A DNA stretch of 46,517 bases from Gammaproteobacteria bacterium (GTDB taxonomy: Bacteria; Pseudomonadota; Gammaproteobacteria; SZUA-152). The translations under genes were made by a program, and so were the position numbers. The DNA lies in assembly GCA_029882975.1 (NCBI GenBank), contig JAOUJW010000043.1, forward strand, positions 1-46,517, in the 5' to 3' direction. Below, one piece after another: positions 35,328 to 42,452 of the stretch (its first letter is position 1; each line of letters opens with the position of its first letter). Under the pieces are notes generated by a model, which made no database searches, was not told where the DNA came from, and was given only the letters and a program-made list of their open reading frames with translations.

Positions 35328-36293
35328 TTGCATCACCTAAAAGAAATCCTACAGCACAAAGATGACGAGATCGTTTGGCGTCATTGGTCGCTCATTCGAA
35401 AATTCCCAGTCGTCTGTTGGTTAGGCAATTCCATAGAAGTTTTTCCGGGATCGATTGCAGAAATACATGCCACGGAAACAAAGTGCCTATTGGAAAATCG
35501 AAGCCGGGATTTTTGCCAAATTGTTCGACTTACGAAAGACAGGTTAGGTTTTCAGTATTGCTCCGGTGAGGAATTTGTGGATCTCTTTGAACATCAGTGC
35601 TACATATTGCGAGATGCGGGGTATTTCGAAACACGTCGACAAAAAGAAATTGAATCTATTCTTCAGGCGCAGTCGCCTGCCATACAAAACATGAAACTTT
35701 GTGATACTCGAACAAAGTCCTCCCCAGCAGATTGGGAAGGTTTTCAACAAAATTTAGAAAAAGAACTGTCAAGAATTGGCGATAAGAAACTTGCTAACTC
35801 AGCCGAGGTAGCGGAATCTTTTACGAACGTCGTTAAAAGCGACACTAGTAAAACTCTCAAAAGCTCTAGAACCGATATTGAGCATGCAGCCAAATTCTTC
35901 GGAATACCTACCAAGCTTATAAACGACCAAATGACTATTGGTGAGCTAGGTACCCTAGGAGTTTTTATTGAGAAAATGAACATAATCTCCAAACCACTTG
36001 GGTGCGACACTGATACTCTATATACTTTACCGTGGTCAAAAATGCCGTCGTGGTGGCTATGGTTAGAATTAGAAAAAAGAATTAGAAAAGAAGTCAGAGC
36101 TAGCGGGAGTAATGTTACCGACAAATACCTCGCCCCACTTGCATTCTATGTAGATATTATAATTGTCGATAAACGGATTGCAGAATATTTTCAACAAATT
36201 CAACGCGCATATCCTAAAGAAATGACATGCGCTAATACTATTTTAAAGGTTCCTCATTACTACTCACTAACCTCTGCCATCAACACTGTCTAA
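35328..36293 (+). CDS. PIN-like protein, unknown family (321 aa; real 5' end may lie upstream)
   Basis: From a TTG at 35,328. The frame is open back to 35,145 and that part reads like protein (SKLISIDKSIFGAIVKDLF, KKAKKIVGFIANNGLVPFF) though it has no ATG, GTG or TTG. With it, the N-terminus has an acidic residue (SID) at the first strand, then LHHLKEIL with the expected helix Glu. The C-terminus holds LAPLAFYVDIIIVDKRIAEYF, whose D..I.VDKR pattern suits the last acidic residues of a PIN nuclease. The middle (about 110-240 of the called ORF) is a charged helical insert. The PIN call is an inference from acidic positions, not a recognised match. A 3-TM gene follows 3 bp later, so the two form a unit beside the attachment site. 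Confidence 0.5.
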   Translation: MHHLKEILQHKDDEIVWRHWSLIRKFPVVCWLGNSIEVFPGSIAEIHATETKCLLENRSRDFCQIVRLTKDRLGFQYCSGEEFVDLFEHQCYILRDAGYFETRRQKEIESILQAQSPAIQNMKLCDTRTKSSPADWEGFQQNLEKELSRIGDKKLANSAEVAESFTNVVKSDTSKTLKSSRTDIEHAAKFFGIPTKLINDQMTIGELGTLGVFIEKMNIISKPLGCDTDTLYTLPWSKMPSWWLWLELEKRIRKEVRASGSNVTDKYLAPLAFYVDIIIVDKRIAEYFQQIQRAYPKEMTCANTILKVPHYYSLTSAINTV

Positions 36294-36296
36294 ATT

Positions 36297-36743
36297 ATGC
36301 CAAATTCCGAATCAGAGTCAAAATCAAATATTGAATCAAAGCGAATAATTGAACAGTTTCGCTCTTTGATGCAAGTTGCCGCCACGGCACAGAAAACCGT
36401 AATGATTATTAACGGGGGTGCTGTAATAGCATTATTGACATTTCTGGGGAATGCCCAATTCGCTGGCTCAGAACGCATAGCTGAATCACTATATTGGTTC
36501 GTCTTCGGGGTCGCTTGCGCGGGCATAACAACTTTTCTTTCCTATTTTGCACAGTTGTACTTTTTGGAGTCGCTTAAAACCAATGACTACGCTTATCTAT
36601 CAGCGGGTAAATTTTTCAGGTTTTTCGCAATATTGTTAGTTGCTTTTTCTTATGTTGGGTTTATAGGCGGAAGTGTAATTGCAACACAAGGCTTTAACGA
36701 TAGAGTTTCCTTATCATCAAATTCACCGTCAAAAACTCCCTAG
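36297..36743 (+). CDS. Three-TM membrane protein paired with the PIN-like gene (148 aa)
   Basis: ATG at 36,297, only 3 bp after the previous stop. The cytoplasmic N-terminus is helical (SESKSNIESKRIIEQFRSL in part). A hydrophobic block KTVMIINGGAVIALLTFLGN (about 38-57) is followed by two more TM segments (about 68-90 and 105-128). The phrase 'NGGA.IALLTF' occurs in many small uncharacterised membrane proteins of mobile elements. The layout (soluble helix plus three to four helices) recalls effectors that disturb the membrane in phage-defence pairs, but I cannot name a family. Its stop codon overlaps the stop of the convergent integrase. Confidence 0.6.
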   Translation: MPNSESESKSNIESKRIIEQFRSLMQVAATAQKTVMIINGGAVIALLTFLGNAQFAGSERIAESLYWFVFGVACAGITTFLSYFAQLYFLESLKTNDYAYLSAGKFFRFFAILLVAFSYVGFIGGSVIATQGFNDRVSLSSNSPSKTP

Positions 36744-37897
36744 CTAGATGGTTTTTTAATTGCGCTCCGCAAAGCCTCATCCACTTTACTGGCAGCTTCC
36801 TCCTGCACACCCTTGAGCAAGTGGGAATACAAATCCAACGTAATCGCTATAGACGAATGCCCAAGCCGCTCCTGTGCAACCTTCGGGTGAACACCTTTTT
36901 TTAGCAGCTGTGATGCATGGGAATGGCGCAAGTCATGGAATCGAACCTTGGGCAAGCCTGAATCACTAATCAACTTACGGAAAGCCTGTGTAAGACTGTC
37001 CGGCTTCCATAAAGAACCATCCGGCTTAGCAAAAACCCAATCCTCATTCTGATAAATCTTGCCCAGCTTTAACCGTTGTTTGTTTTGTTCGATCCTGTGG
37101 GTTTGCAAGGCTTCCATTGCGATACTTGGAATAGTTACAGTACGTTTACTGGATTCAGTTTTCGGTTTCTTGATTTCCACCTTTCCCTTTGTTTGCTGAA
37201 TGGATCGGCTCACGGTGACACCTGATGTTTCCAAGTCGATATCTTTCCATTTTAAGCCGACCAATTCACCGCGGCGTAAACCGGTGGTGACCGCGAACAA
37301 TATTGGCATATATAAGGGAGTTCCCTCAGCAACCTTTAAGAGTGCAACGGTTTGTTCTTCATCTAATGCCTGAACCTCTTTGCTAACTGGGCGTGGAGAC
37401 TCAACGTCTTCAACTGGGTTCCGGGACCGTAGCTTCAATTTTACCGCCCGCTTCATGGCTTCAAATAATACGCGGTGGTGGTGTAATAGAGTGCGCTCAG
37501 ACAGCCCCCCTTCCCCATTTATACGACCACTCTCCCGGGCCTCAGCGTAATGGTCCTCAATATGAATGCCGTTTAATTTAGTAAGCAGGTGGTGGCCCAG
37601 AGCGGGAATAAGATGAAGCCTGCATATTTCCTCATACCGTATGTATGTCTTAGTTGCAATCAACGGTTTGACCTGCTTTAACCAGCGTTCCAAAAATTCG
37701 CCGGTAGTTAGTTTGGTGGGCTCGATGTATGTGCCCTCTTCCAACTCAGTCAGCAGGCGCCTGAGTTCCTTTTGAGCTTCGGACTTTTTACCTGTGACTG
37801 TATGCCATTTTTGCTTGCGCTTACCGTTGGTGTCACGTCCGAGGTCAATTACCAGTGACCAGGAATTTTTACCCCGTTTTGTGATGTGGCCTTTCAT
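36740..37897 (-). CDS. int: Tyrosine recombinase (phage integrase)
   Basis: 385 residues. The N-terminus (about 1-55) is an AP2-like arm-binding domain (GKNSWSLVIDLGRDTNGKR in part). Residues about 64-155 form the SAM-like core-binding domain. The catalytic domain shows Arg in TTGLRRGEL (about 208), HDLRHSHAS (His 321, Arg 324), RLGHSS (His 347) and the nucleophile in DLYSHLL (Tyr 357). All expected residues are present, so it should be active. It is transcribed toward the attachment side. The start overlaps the 3' end of the zinc-finger gene by 4 bp (ATGA). It is placed about 1.7 kb from tRNA-Ser because the cargo pair lies between. Confidence 0.94.
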   Translation of the reverse strand: MKGHITKRGKNSWSLVIDLGRDTNGKRKQKWHTVTGKKSEAQKELRRLLTELEEGTYIEPTKLTTGEFLERWLKQVKPLIATKTYIRYEEICRLHLIPALGHHLLTKLNGIHIEDHYAEARESGRINGEGGLSERTLLHHHRVLFEAMKRAVKLKLRSRNPVEDVESPRPVSKEVQALDEEQTVALLKVAEGTPLYMPILFAVTTGLRRGELVGLKWKDIDLETSGVTVSRSIQQTKGKVEIKKPKTESSKRTVTIPSIAMEALQTHRIEQNKQRLKLGKIYQNEDWVFAKPDGSLWKPDSLTQAFRKLISDSGLPKVRFHDLRHSHASQLLKKGVHPKVAQERLGHSSIAITLDLYSHLLKGVQEEAASKVDEALRSAIKKPSS

Positions 37898-38721
37898 TGT
37901 GTTATCTCCTTTTTGCTTCTATAAGCTTTTTGCTTACAAGCAGAGGAACAATGTTTTCGAGTTTTTCTTGTTATGGGCGGTGATATTTCAAACCATTCAC
38001 CGCAACTACATTGGCGGAACTGCTTTGTTCCGTTAAACGCATTTGCAAATTGCAACCACAATGCCCCGATCAACCCATTGGGCAAAGCATGCAAATTGTG
38101 GTGTTTATAATCTTGATCCCACATATTTCGAAGAGTGACCCTGGACTTAATACTTTCGTTTATAAACAAATTTACTTGATAAAGAGCAGGTTTAACCAAA
38201 TCGCCCAATGCAAACTTCTCCAGTAGGTGCGCCCTAAGTTCACGCGAAGCTACGCACCCCCTAAACCTAGTCATACGGCATTTAATCATCCCGGTGCCTT
38301 CCCAAACAATATGCTGCGCTAAACCTTTTCTGTCATTCAACATCGCAAAATCCCAAAGAGTAAGCGCGTTTTTCATTAAAATTATTTCATTTTTCCATTT
38401 GGAAAGTGATTCCCCAACTTCCACCGGTGAAGGACTCGCGTCTGGTACAATAAACGCATCAACGTCGCCTCCCAGCATGCCGTATCTATTCGCAAAATTG
38501 GCTATCTCACTCTTTGTAGGTCTTAATGAAGCAAATGTTCTAAACAGGCCACTTTTTTTTGTGAGCGGCTCATACATTCTCTGATCCGTTAGCGGTTTTT
38601 TTAAAGTTAAATATGGTTCCATAGAAGTATTGCCTTCCATGTCTTTCCTGGCATCTCGCCAAACATAGCCATTCTCGTGAACCGGCCAAAAAAACTGGAA
38701 AAAATCTGCACCGTTAGCCAT
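37894..38721 (-). CDS. Zinc-finger protein of unknown family upstream of the integrase (275 aa)
   Basis: I start at the ATG at 38,719-38,721 (MANGADFFQFFW), preceded by AGGACGG; a longer frame from 38,769 runs through an operator-like repeat. The body has no recognised domain. The C-terminus is a zinc site, RQCSCGEWFEI then KHCSSACKQKAY (C.C....C...C, about 240-270), resembling the CGNR-like fingers at the ends of many uncharacterised bacterial proteins. The TGA overlaps the integrase start, so it is translationally coupled to int. Such a gene could act as a regulator or recombination factor. Function unknown. Confidence 0.65.
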   Translation of the reverse strand: MANGADFFQFFWPVHENGYVWRDARKDMEGNTSMEPYLTLKKPLTDQRMYEPLTKKSGLFRTFASLRPTKSEIANFANRYGMLGGDVDAFIVPDASPSPVEVGESLSKWKNEIILMKNALTLWDFAMLNDRKGLAQHIVWEGTGMIKCRMTRFRGCVASRELRAHLLEKFALGDLVKPALYQVNLFINESIKSRVTLRNMWDQDYKHHNLHALPNGLIGALWLQFANAFNGTKQFRQCSCGEWFEISPPITRKTRKHCSSACKQKAYRSKKEITQ

Positions 38722-38733
38722 TTTCCGTCCTTT

Positions 38734-38811
38734 GTTACGGCTATGAGACCGTAACCTGTATAAATTCATGAGTTATATTTAGTTACTATAAACAATAGCA
38801 CGTTACCATAA
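38734..38811. promoter_or_regulatory. GTTAC-type operator cluster in the divergent control region
   Basis: Perfect inverted repeat GTTACGG (38,734-38,740) and CCGTAAC (38,749-38,755), 8 bp apart. Two direct repeats, GTTACTATAA (38,782-38,791) and GTTACCATAA (38,802-38,811), lie 20 bp apart, about two helical turns. All lie between the divergent zinc-finger and excisionase genes, as expected for binding sites of an early repressor. Confidence 0.55.
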
Positions 38812-38841
38812 CATACTTATTAATCGCAACGGTGATAAATC

Positions 38842-39024
38842 ATGACTATCGAACAAAATTGCGCCACCTATTCCGTAACAGAAGCGGCCAAAATACTTGG
38901 AATCGGAAAAAATCAAGCATATGAAGGGGTTAAGCGTGGTGAAATACCTCACATCACTATAGGAACGAGAATTCTTGTTCCAAAAGACGCCCTTCATAAG
39001 AAACTTGCAGGCTGCAAAGGATAG
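38842..39024 (+). CDS. Excisionase/AlpA-like helix-turn-helix protein (60 aa)
   Basis: 60 residues. The winged-helix pattern CATYSVTEAAKILGIGKNQAYEGVKRGEIPHITIGTRILVPKDAL (given in parts: SVTEAAKILGIGKN, then IPHITIGTRILVPKDAL) matches the MerR-like excisionase/HTH_17 family (S..EAA..LG......V..G.IP...IG.R..). It is the first gene of the rightward unit, after the GTTAC operator region. It probably binds attachment DNA to direct excision or controls the early promoter. It is divergent from the integrase unit. Family confidence is good; excision function is inferred. Confidence 0.85.
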   Translation: MTIEQNCATYSVTEAAKILGIGKNQAYEGVKRGEIPHITIGTRILVPKDALHKKLAGCKG

Positions 39025-39030
39025 AGACCA

Positions 39031-39165
39031 ATGTCAACCTCTGCCCTACTCATTCCCCCAGACCAAACCCGGCGCATCCGCGAGGCCATCCGCAATACCG
39101 CGACCGGGACACGCCACGGCGAAGCCATAAAGGCAGCGAGAAACCAATGCGCACCGAAGAAATAG
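39031..39165 (+). CDS. Small basic protein (44 aa) overlapping the primase start
   Basis: ATG at 39,031, 6 bp after the excisionase-like gene; the stop TAG at 39,163-39,165 overlaps the start of the primase gene (39,147). The product is rich in Arg/Ala (PDQTRRIREAIRNTATGTR, then HGEAIKAARN). The tight spacing and overlap support a real, translationally coupled gene. No family recognised. Confidence 0.5.
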   Translation: MSTSALLIPPDQTRRIREAIRNTATGTRHGEAIKAARNQCAPKK

Positions 39166-40829
39166 CAGAACGGCTCAACGCGAGGCGCTGTGGTACATAT
39201 TGGATGGCCCGATGCCCTGCTCATGATGATAAGAATCCAAGCCTAAAAATCAGCGAGGGGGAAAACGGAAATACTCTGGCGCATTGTTTCGCTGGCTGCG
39301 CTTTTGGTGAAGTCGTTGATTCCTCCAGGGTCTATGGTATCGAACCAGGTGATTTTTACGGAAAATCATTGGATGGCGAAAGGCCACGGGTACCACCAAA
39401 GCAGTTGGAACGCGCAAAAACCATTAAGGTCATAGCGGATTCAGATAGGGAGCGTGGTGTGGAGTTGACACCGGACGATATCCAAGCGGCGAAAGATGCC
39501 GACGCAACCCTTCTCAAACAGTATGGAGCTACCGAGGACGATTTAGCGCGGGCCTTCGCGGAGAAATACACCGGACAACTGCAATTCGATCACGACATTG
39601 GGAAATGGTATTGGTGGACAGGTTGCTATTGGGCAATCGAAAGAACCAGATTAGCTGCCGAATGGTGCCGTGAAATATGCAGAGATATGTCAAAAATACA
39701 CCCAGGGGCGCACCTTCATAAATACCGCACCTCAGCAAATGTTGAAGAATTTGCCAGGCAGGACCGGAAATTCGCGACCACGCACGAGCGATGGGACGCC
39801 GATCCGTGGCTGCTGAATACGCGCCAATTTACAATAGACCTAAAAACCGGCCGGACCTGGAGAAACAATCCAGATGATTTTATTACTCGATCAACCCTTG
39901 TAAGCCCGAAAACAATTCCAATTCCAATTTTCGAGAAATTCCTAAAAGAGATAACCCGCAACGACACCCAGTTGATACGGTTTATTCAACAGTTGTTCGG
40001 CTACTTCCTCACGGGGGTGACCGTCGAGCAAATAATAATTTTCATCTACGGCCCTGGCGGGAATGGCAAAAGTGTCCTCCTGAATGTGATGATGGAGATA
40101 CTCCACACCTACGCGATTAACGCAAACATGGCGACATTCACCGCTAGCAAATACGAACGCCACCCTACCGAACTAGCAAGACTTGACGGCCCCAGGTTGG
40201 TTTCCGCTGCGGAAACCGAGCATGGGCACCGATGGATGGAGTCTAGGCTGAAAGAACTGACTGGAGGCGACAAAATAAGCGCTCGGTTCATGCGTAAAGA
40301 CTTTTTTGAGTTCGTGCCCAAGTTCAAGCTGCTGTTTGTCGGTAACCATAAACCGGCATTGCACAACGTAGACGAAGCCGCGCGGCGTCGGTTTCACATA
40401 GTACCGTTCAACTTCAAGCCAAATGTTAAAGATACTGGTTTACCGCAGAAGCTCCGTGAGGAATATCCGGGTATTTTGCAATGGGCTTTGGATGGCTGCA
40501 AAGACTGGCAACAAAATGGTTTGATCGTGCCGGATATCGTGCGGGCTGAAACTGACGAATATTTTTCGGACCAAGACCTTTTTACGCAATGGCTTGAGGA
40601 ATGTACCGAGCACAGCGGCGCTACCGTGGGTGAATCTTCGTCTGTTCTTTTCAAATCATGGAAGAATTTTGCAACACAGCAGGGCGGAGACGCTGGTACA
40701 CCAGGTGGTTTTAAGGATGCCATGATACGCGCAGGATTCAAATACAAAGACAAATTACCCGGAATTCGTACTCGCGGATACCTTGGTATAGCCGTCAAAC
40801 TAGACTTGGCAAATCAATATGATAGGTAA
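39147..40829 (+). CDS. Phage/plasmid primase-helicase (D5/SF3, P4-like)
   Basis: 560 residues. The N-terminus has a CHC2-like zinc site: CPAH (Cys 23, His 26) and HCFAGC (Cys 47, Cys 51). A D5 N-terminal segment follows (about 110-270; FDHDIGKWYWWTGCYWAIE). The SF3 helicase core begins near 290: Walker A GPGGNGKS (about 302-309), acidic motif in LVSAAETEHG (about 352-361), sensor LLFVGNHKPAL (about 392-402) and DEAARRRFH. I do not see a TOPRIM or other primer-synthesis domain between, so priming activity is uncertain. It probably opens the element's own origin. The start lies inside the previous small gene. A repeat-rich region follows it. Confidence 0.88.
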   Translation: MRTEEIAERLNARRCGTYWMARCPAHDDKNPSLKISEGENGNTLAHCFAGCAFGEVVDSSRVYGIEPGDFYGKSLDGERPRVPPKQLERAKTIKVIADSDRERGVELTPDDIQAAKDADATLLKQYGATEDDLARAFAEKYTGQLQFDHDIGKWYWWTGCYWAIERTRLAAEWCREICRDMSKIHPGAHLHKYRTSANVEEFARQDRKFATTHERWDADPWLLNTRQFTIDLKTGRTWRNNPDDFITRSTLVSPKTIPIPIFEKFLKEITRNDTQLIRFIQQLFGYFLTGVTVEQIIIFIYGPGGNGKSVLLNVMMEILHTYAINANMATFTASKYERHPTELARLDGPRLVSAAETEHGHRWMESRLKELTGGDKISARFMRKDFFEFVPKFKLLFVGNHKPALHNVDEAARRRFHIVPFNFKPNVKDTGLPQKLREEYPGILQWALDGCKDWQQNGLIVPDIVRAETDEYFSDQDLFTQWLEECTEHSGATVGESSSVLFKSWKNFATQQGGDAGTPGGFKDAMIRAGFKYKDKLPGIRTRGYLGIAVKLDLANQYDR

Positions 40830-40831
40830 GA

Positions 40832-40915
40832 TGTCACACTTGATCACAGGCGTTCCGTATATACTCCCGCGCGCGCGGGGGGGCACATCCGGCACGGGTG
40901 TGAATTGGTGTGACA
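40832..40915. other. Candidate replication origin or control site downstream of the helicase
   Basis: TGTCACAC at 40,832-40,839 and GTGTGACA at 40,908-40,915 are inverted copies, with a second GTGTGA at 40,898-40,903. Between them lies a perfect 14-bp palindrome, CCCGCGCGCGCGGG (40,866-40,879), with alternating CG. Placement directly after a helicase gene suits an origin, but a terminator or operator is also possible. Confidence 0.35.
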
Positions 40916-40927
40916 CAAGGTAAAACT

Positions 40928-41242
40928 ATGAACCAACTGGCTCTTAACATCACGCAGATTAACTGCATTCCAGATCGCGGCCACCACCTCGAAGGCCGGT
41001 CCGGTGATTACTTTTTCCATATCGCCAAATCTTCCACCCGCGGGTGCTACTTTGTTACCGGCCTTAACCTGTCCCCTGATGGCTGCTTTGCCGAAGGAAC
41101 CCGAAAACCGGTACCCAAAACAGGAATAGAATCCGCACTCGGTCGCTTTCCTGTGGAGCTGGACAGCATTACTTGGCAGTCTGTACGAGGTGGGCCATGG
41201 AGCCGGAATTATTTCTTACAACCGATTTCAGAGAGTGAATGA
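40928..41242 (+). CDS. Hypothetical protein (104 aa) after the helicase
   Basis: ATG at 40,928 (MNQLALNITQINC); the frame extends back to 40,910 through a GTG that lies in the inverted repeat, so I prefer the internal ATG. Soluble, with three or four cysteines and several aromatic residues, C-terminal WQSVRGGPWSRNYFL. No TM segment or known domain. It begins a compact run of small genes toward the terminase and probably has an early function. Not recognised. Confidence 0.55.
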   Translation: MNQLALNITQINCIPDRGHHLEGRSGDYFFHIAKSSTRGCYFVTGLNLSPDGCFAEGTRKPVPKTGIESALGRFPVELDSITWQSVRGGPWSRNYFLQPISESE

Positions 41243-41248
41243 GTAGCC

Positions 41249-41497
41249 GTGGAACCAAGCGATAAAACAAAACGATTACTGCAACAGGCCAGCGACCTGG
41301 ACCACAAAGCCCGGCGCAAGCGGATCGAGGCTGGAAAGCTGATTCACGAACATGGGCCTACTCGATGGAACGGTCCCGCCCTGGAAGCGTACGGCATTAG
41401 CAGTGAAGGGTTTGCTCAAGTGTTGGTTGGTATGCATTTAAACGAGATAGCGAACAAAGCAAGGCCAAAGATACAGAAACGGAAACCGGTGATATGA
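41249..41497 (+). CDS. Small helical protein, paralog of the next gene (82 aa)
   Basis: GTG start at 41,249 (MEPSDKTKRLLQQAS). The core KRLLQQASDLDHKARRKRIEAGKLIHEHGP (in part) and YGISSEGFAQVLVGMHL are similar in order to the next gene. The product is soluble and basic, with a K/R-rich tail. The TGA overlaps the next start (ATGA at 41,494), so it is translationally coupled. Family not recognised. Confidence 0.55.
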   Translation: MEPSDKTKRLLQQASDLDHKARRKRIEAGKLIHEHGPTRWNGPALEAYGISSEGFAQVLVGMHLNEIANKARPKIQKRKPVI

Positions 41498-41694
41498 CAC
41501 GAGAACAACAGATAAAGGACTTACTTAATCAAGCTGAAAGGCAGGGTCGAGACGCGGTAGAGCTTCGCCTAAGAGCCGGAGAATTGTTATTTGCTATGGG
41601 GCCATTGTGGGTCAGTCGCTTGGATGAATGCGGCTTAAGCTCAATAGAGTTAGGTAGGATGCTGGTACAAGCATATCTGGAAGGACAAGTATGA
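41494..41694 (+). CDS. Small helical protein, paralog of the previous gene (66 aa)
   Basis: ATG at 41,494. KDLLNQAERQGRDAVELRLRAGELLFAMGP then CGLSSIELGRMLVQAYL align with the preceding gene (I read matches at LL.QA, R..AG.L, GP and G(I/L)SS...(A/R).(V/M)LV..(H/Y)L). Most likely a tandem duplication. The TGA overlaps the start of the 57-residue gene at 41,691. Role unknown. Confidence 0.55.
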   Translation: MTREQQIKDLLNQAERQGRDAVELRLRAGELLFAMGPLWVSRLDECGLSSIELGRMLVQAYLEGQV

Positions 41695-41864
41695 CACCGA
41701 GGCATACCAGGGAGCTGATTAAATTGCTGGATGGTCAGCGTAAGCAATTACAAGGGTATTGTGAATTCTCATTAACGACTCAAGAGCGGCACCTAATCCA
41801 CCGCGTCCTGCTGTGTAACGTTCAGTTGTCGAGGGTGTTGAAGGGGCTGGATCCGAGTGTATAG
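41691..41864 (+). CDS. Small protein (57 aa) of unknown function
   Basis: ATG at 41,691 overlaps the previous stop; TAG at 41,862-41,864. Basic and helical (MTPRHTRELIKLLDGQRKQL in part; RHLIHRVLLCNVQLSRVLKG), soluble. The start/stop overlap strongly supports a coupled real gene despite its length. No family recognised. Confidence 0.5.
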   Translation: MTPRHTRELIKLLDGQRKQLQGYCEFSLTTQERHLIHRVLLCNVQLSRVLKGLDPSV

Positions 41865-41961
41865 GGAGTGGGGTGTTTACTCTCTAGAGCTTTGTGTTCT
41901 AGACCGGAGGGGCCCCTTTAATTTTACTTTCACGAAATTCGACAAAAAAGAGGAAACGAAA

Positions 41962-42414
41962 ATGGGCAAAAGAGGCAGAAAGCCAAAACCAACGCAATTG
42001 AAGCTAATAGAGGGCAATCCCGGGAAACGGCCTCTCAATACATCTGAACCAGTTCCCAAGGGCGAGCCGGTGTGTCCTGCATTCTTAGGCCCAAGGGCAA
42101 AAGAAGTATTTCAGCGAGTTGTCGATTCCATGCCCGCCGGTGTGTATACAGGCGCTGACGAGTTTTTGATTTCATCCTACGCGATTGCGGTTGAGTCCTT
42201 GGAGGAAGCACTGCGAGACATATATGCCCGGGGGCAACGGTTTGTGGACAAAAACATGCAGGAGCGGCGTAATCCTTCTTGCATGATTCGAGATAAGCAA
42301 ATCGGTCTGATTAACCAAATTGGTAGCTCGCTGGGATTGAGCCCAACATCACGATTAGCTATTCAAATACCAAGGAAGCCGGTTGAAGACGATTCAGACG
42401 GACTGCTTGGATAA
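41962..42414 (+). CDS. Phage terminase small subunit, P27 family
   Basis: 150 residues from the ATG at 41,962 (MGKRGRKPKPTQLKLIEGNPGKR in part), preceded by AGAGGAAA; an open frame from 41,857 adds 35 unlikely residues. The opening 'GRKP.PT.LK...GNPGKRPL' and the later AFLGPRAKEVFQRVV and SSLGLSPTSRLAI are typical of the P27-type small terminase, which recognises the packaging site and recruits the large subunit. The next gene is not the large subunit but an S49 protease 38 bp away, so the partner ATPase/nuclease is missing from this run. Packaging must use a distant or helper protein if it occurs. Confidence 0.88.
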   Translation: MGKRGRKPKPTQLKLIEGNPGKRPLNTSEPVPKGEPVCPAFLGPRAKEVFQRVVDSMPAGVYTGADEFLISSYAIAVESLEEALRDIYARGQRFVDKNMQERRNPSCMIRDKQIGLINQIGSSLGLSPTSRLAIQIPRKPVEDDSDGLLG

Positions 42415-42426
42415 TTTCGCTCTTTT

Positions 42427-42447
42427 CACTGTCGCGATGACGGAGAA
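42427..42447 (+). repeat. 21-bp leader repeat, copy 1
   Basis: CACTGTCGCGATGACGGAGA+A, 18 of 21 identical to the copy at 44,477-44,497. Each copy ends at the ribosome site of the gene that follows (S49 protease here, tape measure there). No other copy is evident in the window. Confidence 0.6.
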
Positions 42448-42452
42448 TAATA

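Noticed and set aside
41876-41940. Terminator or packaging site from the TCTAGA pair and AGGGGCCCCT palindrome before the small terminase
   Set aside because: The GC palindrome has no loop and the TCTAGA copies are short; a cos site cannot be claimed from this.
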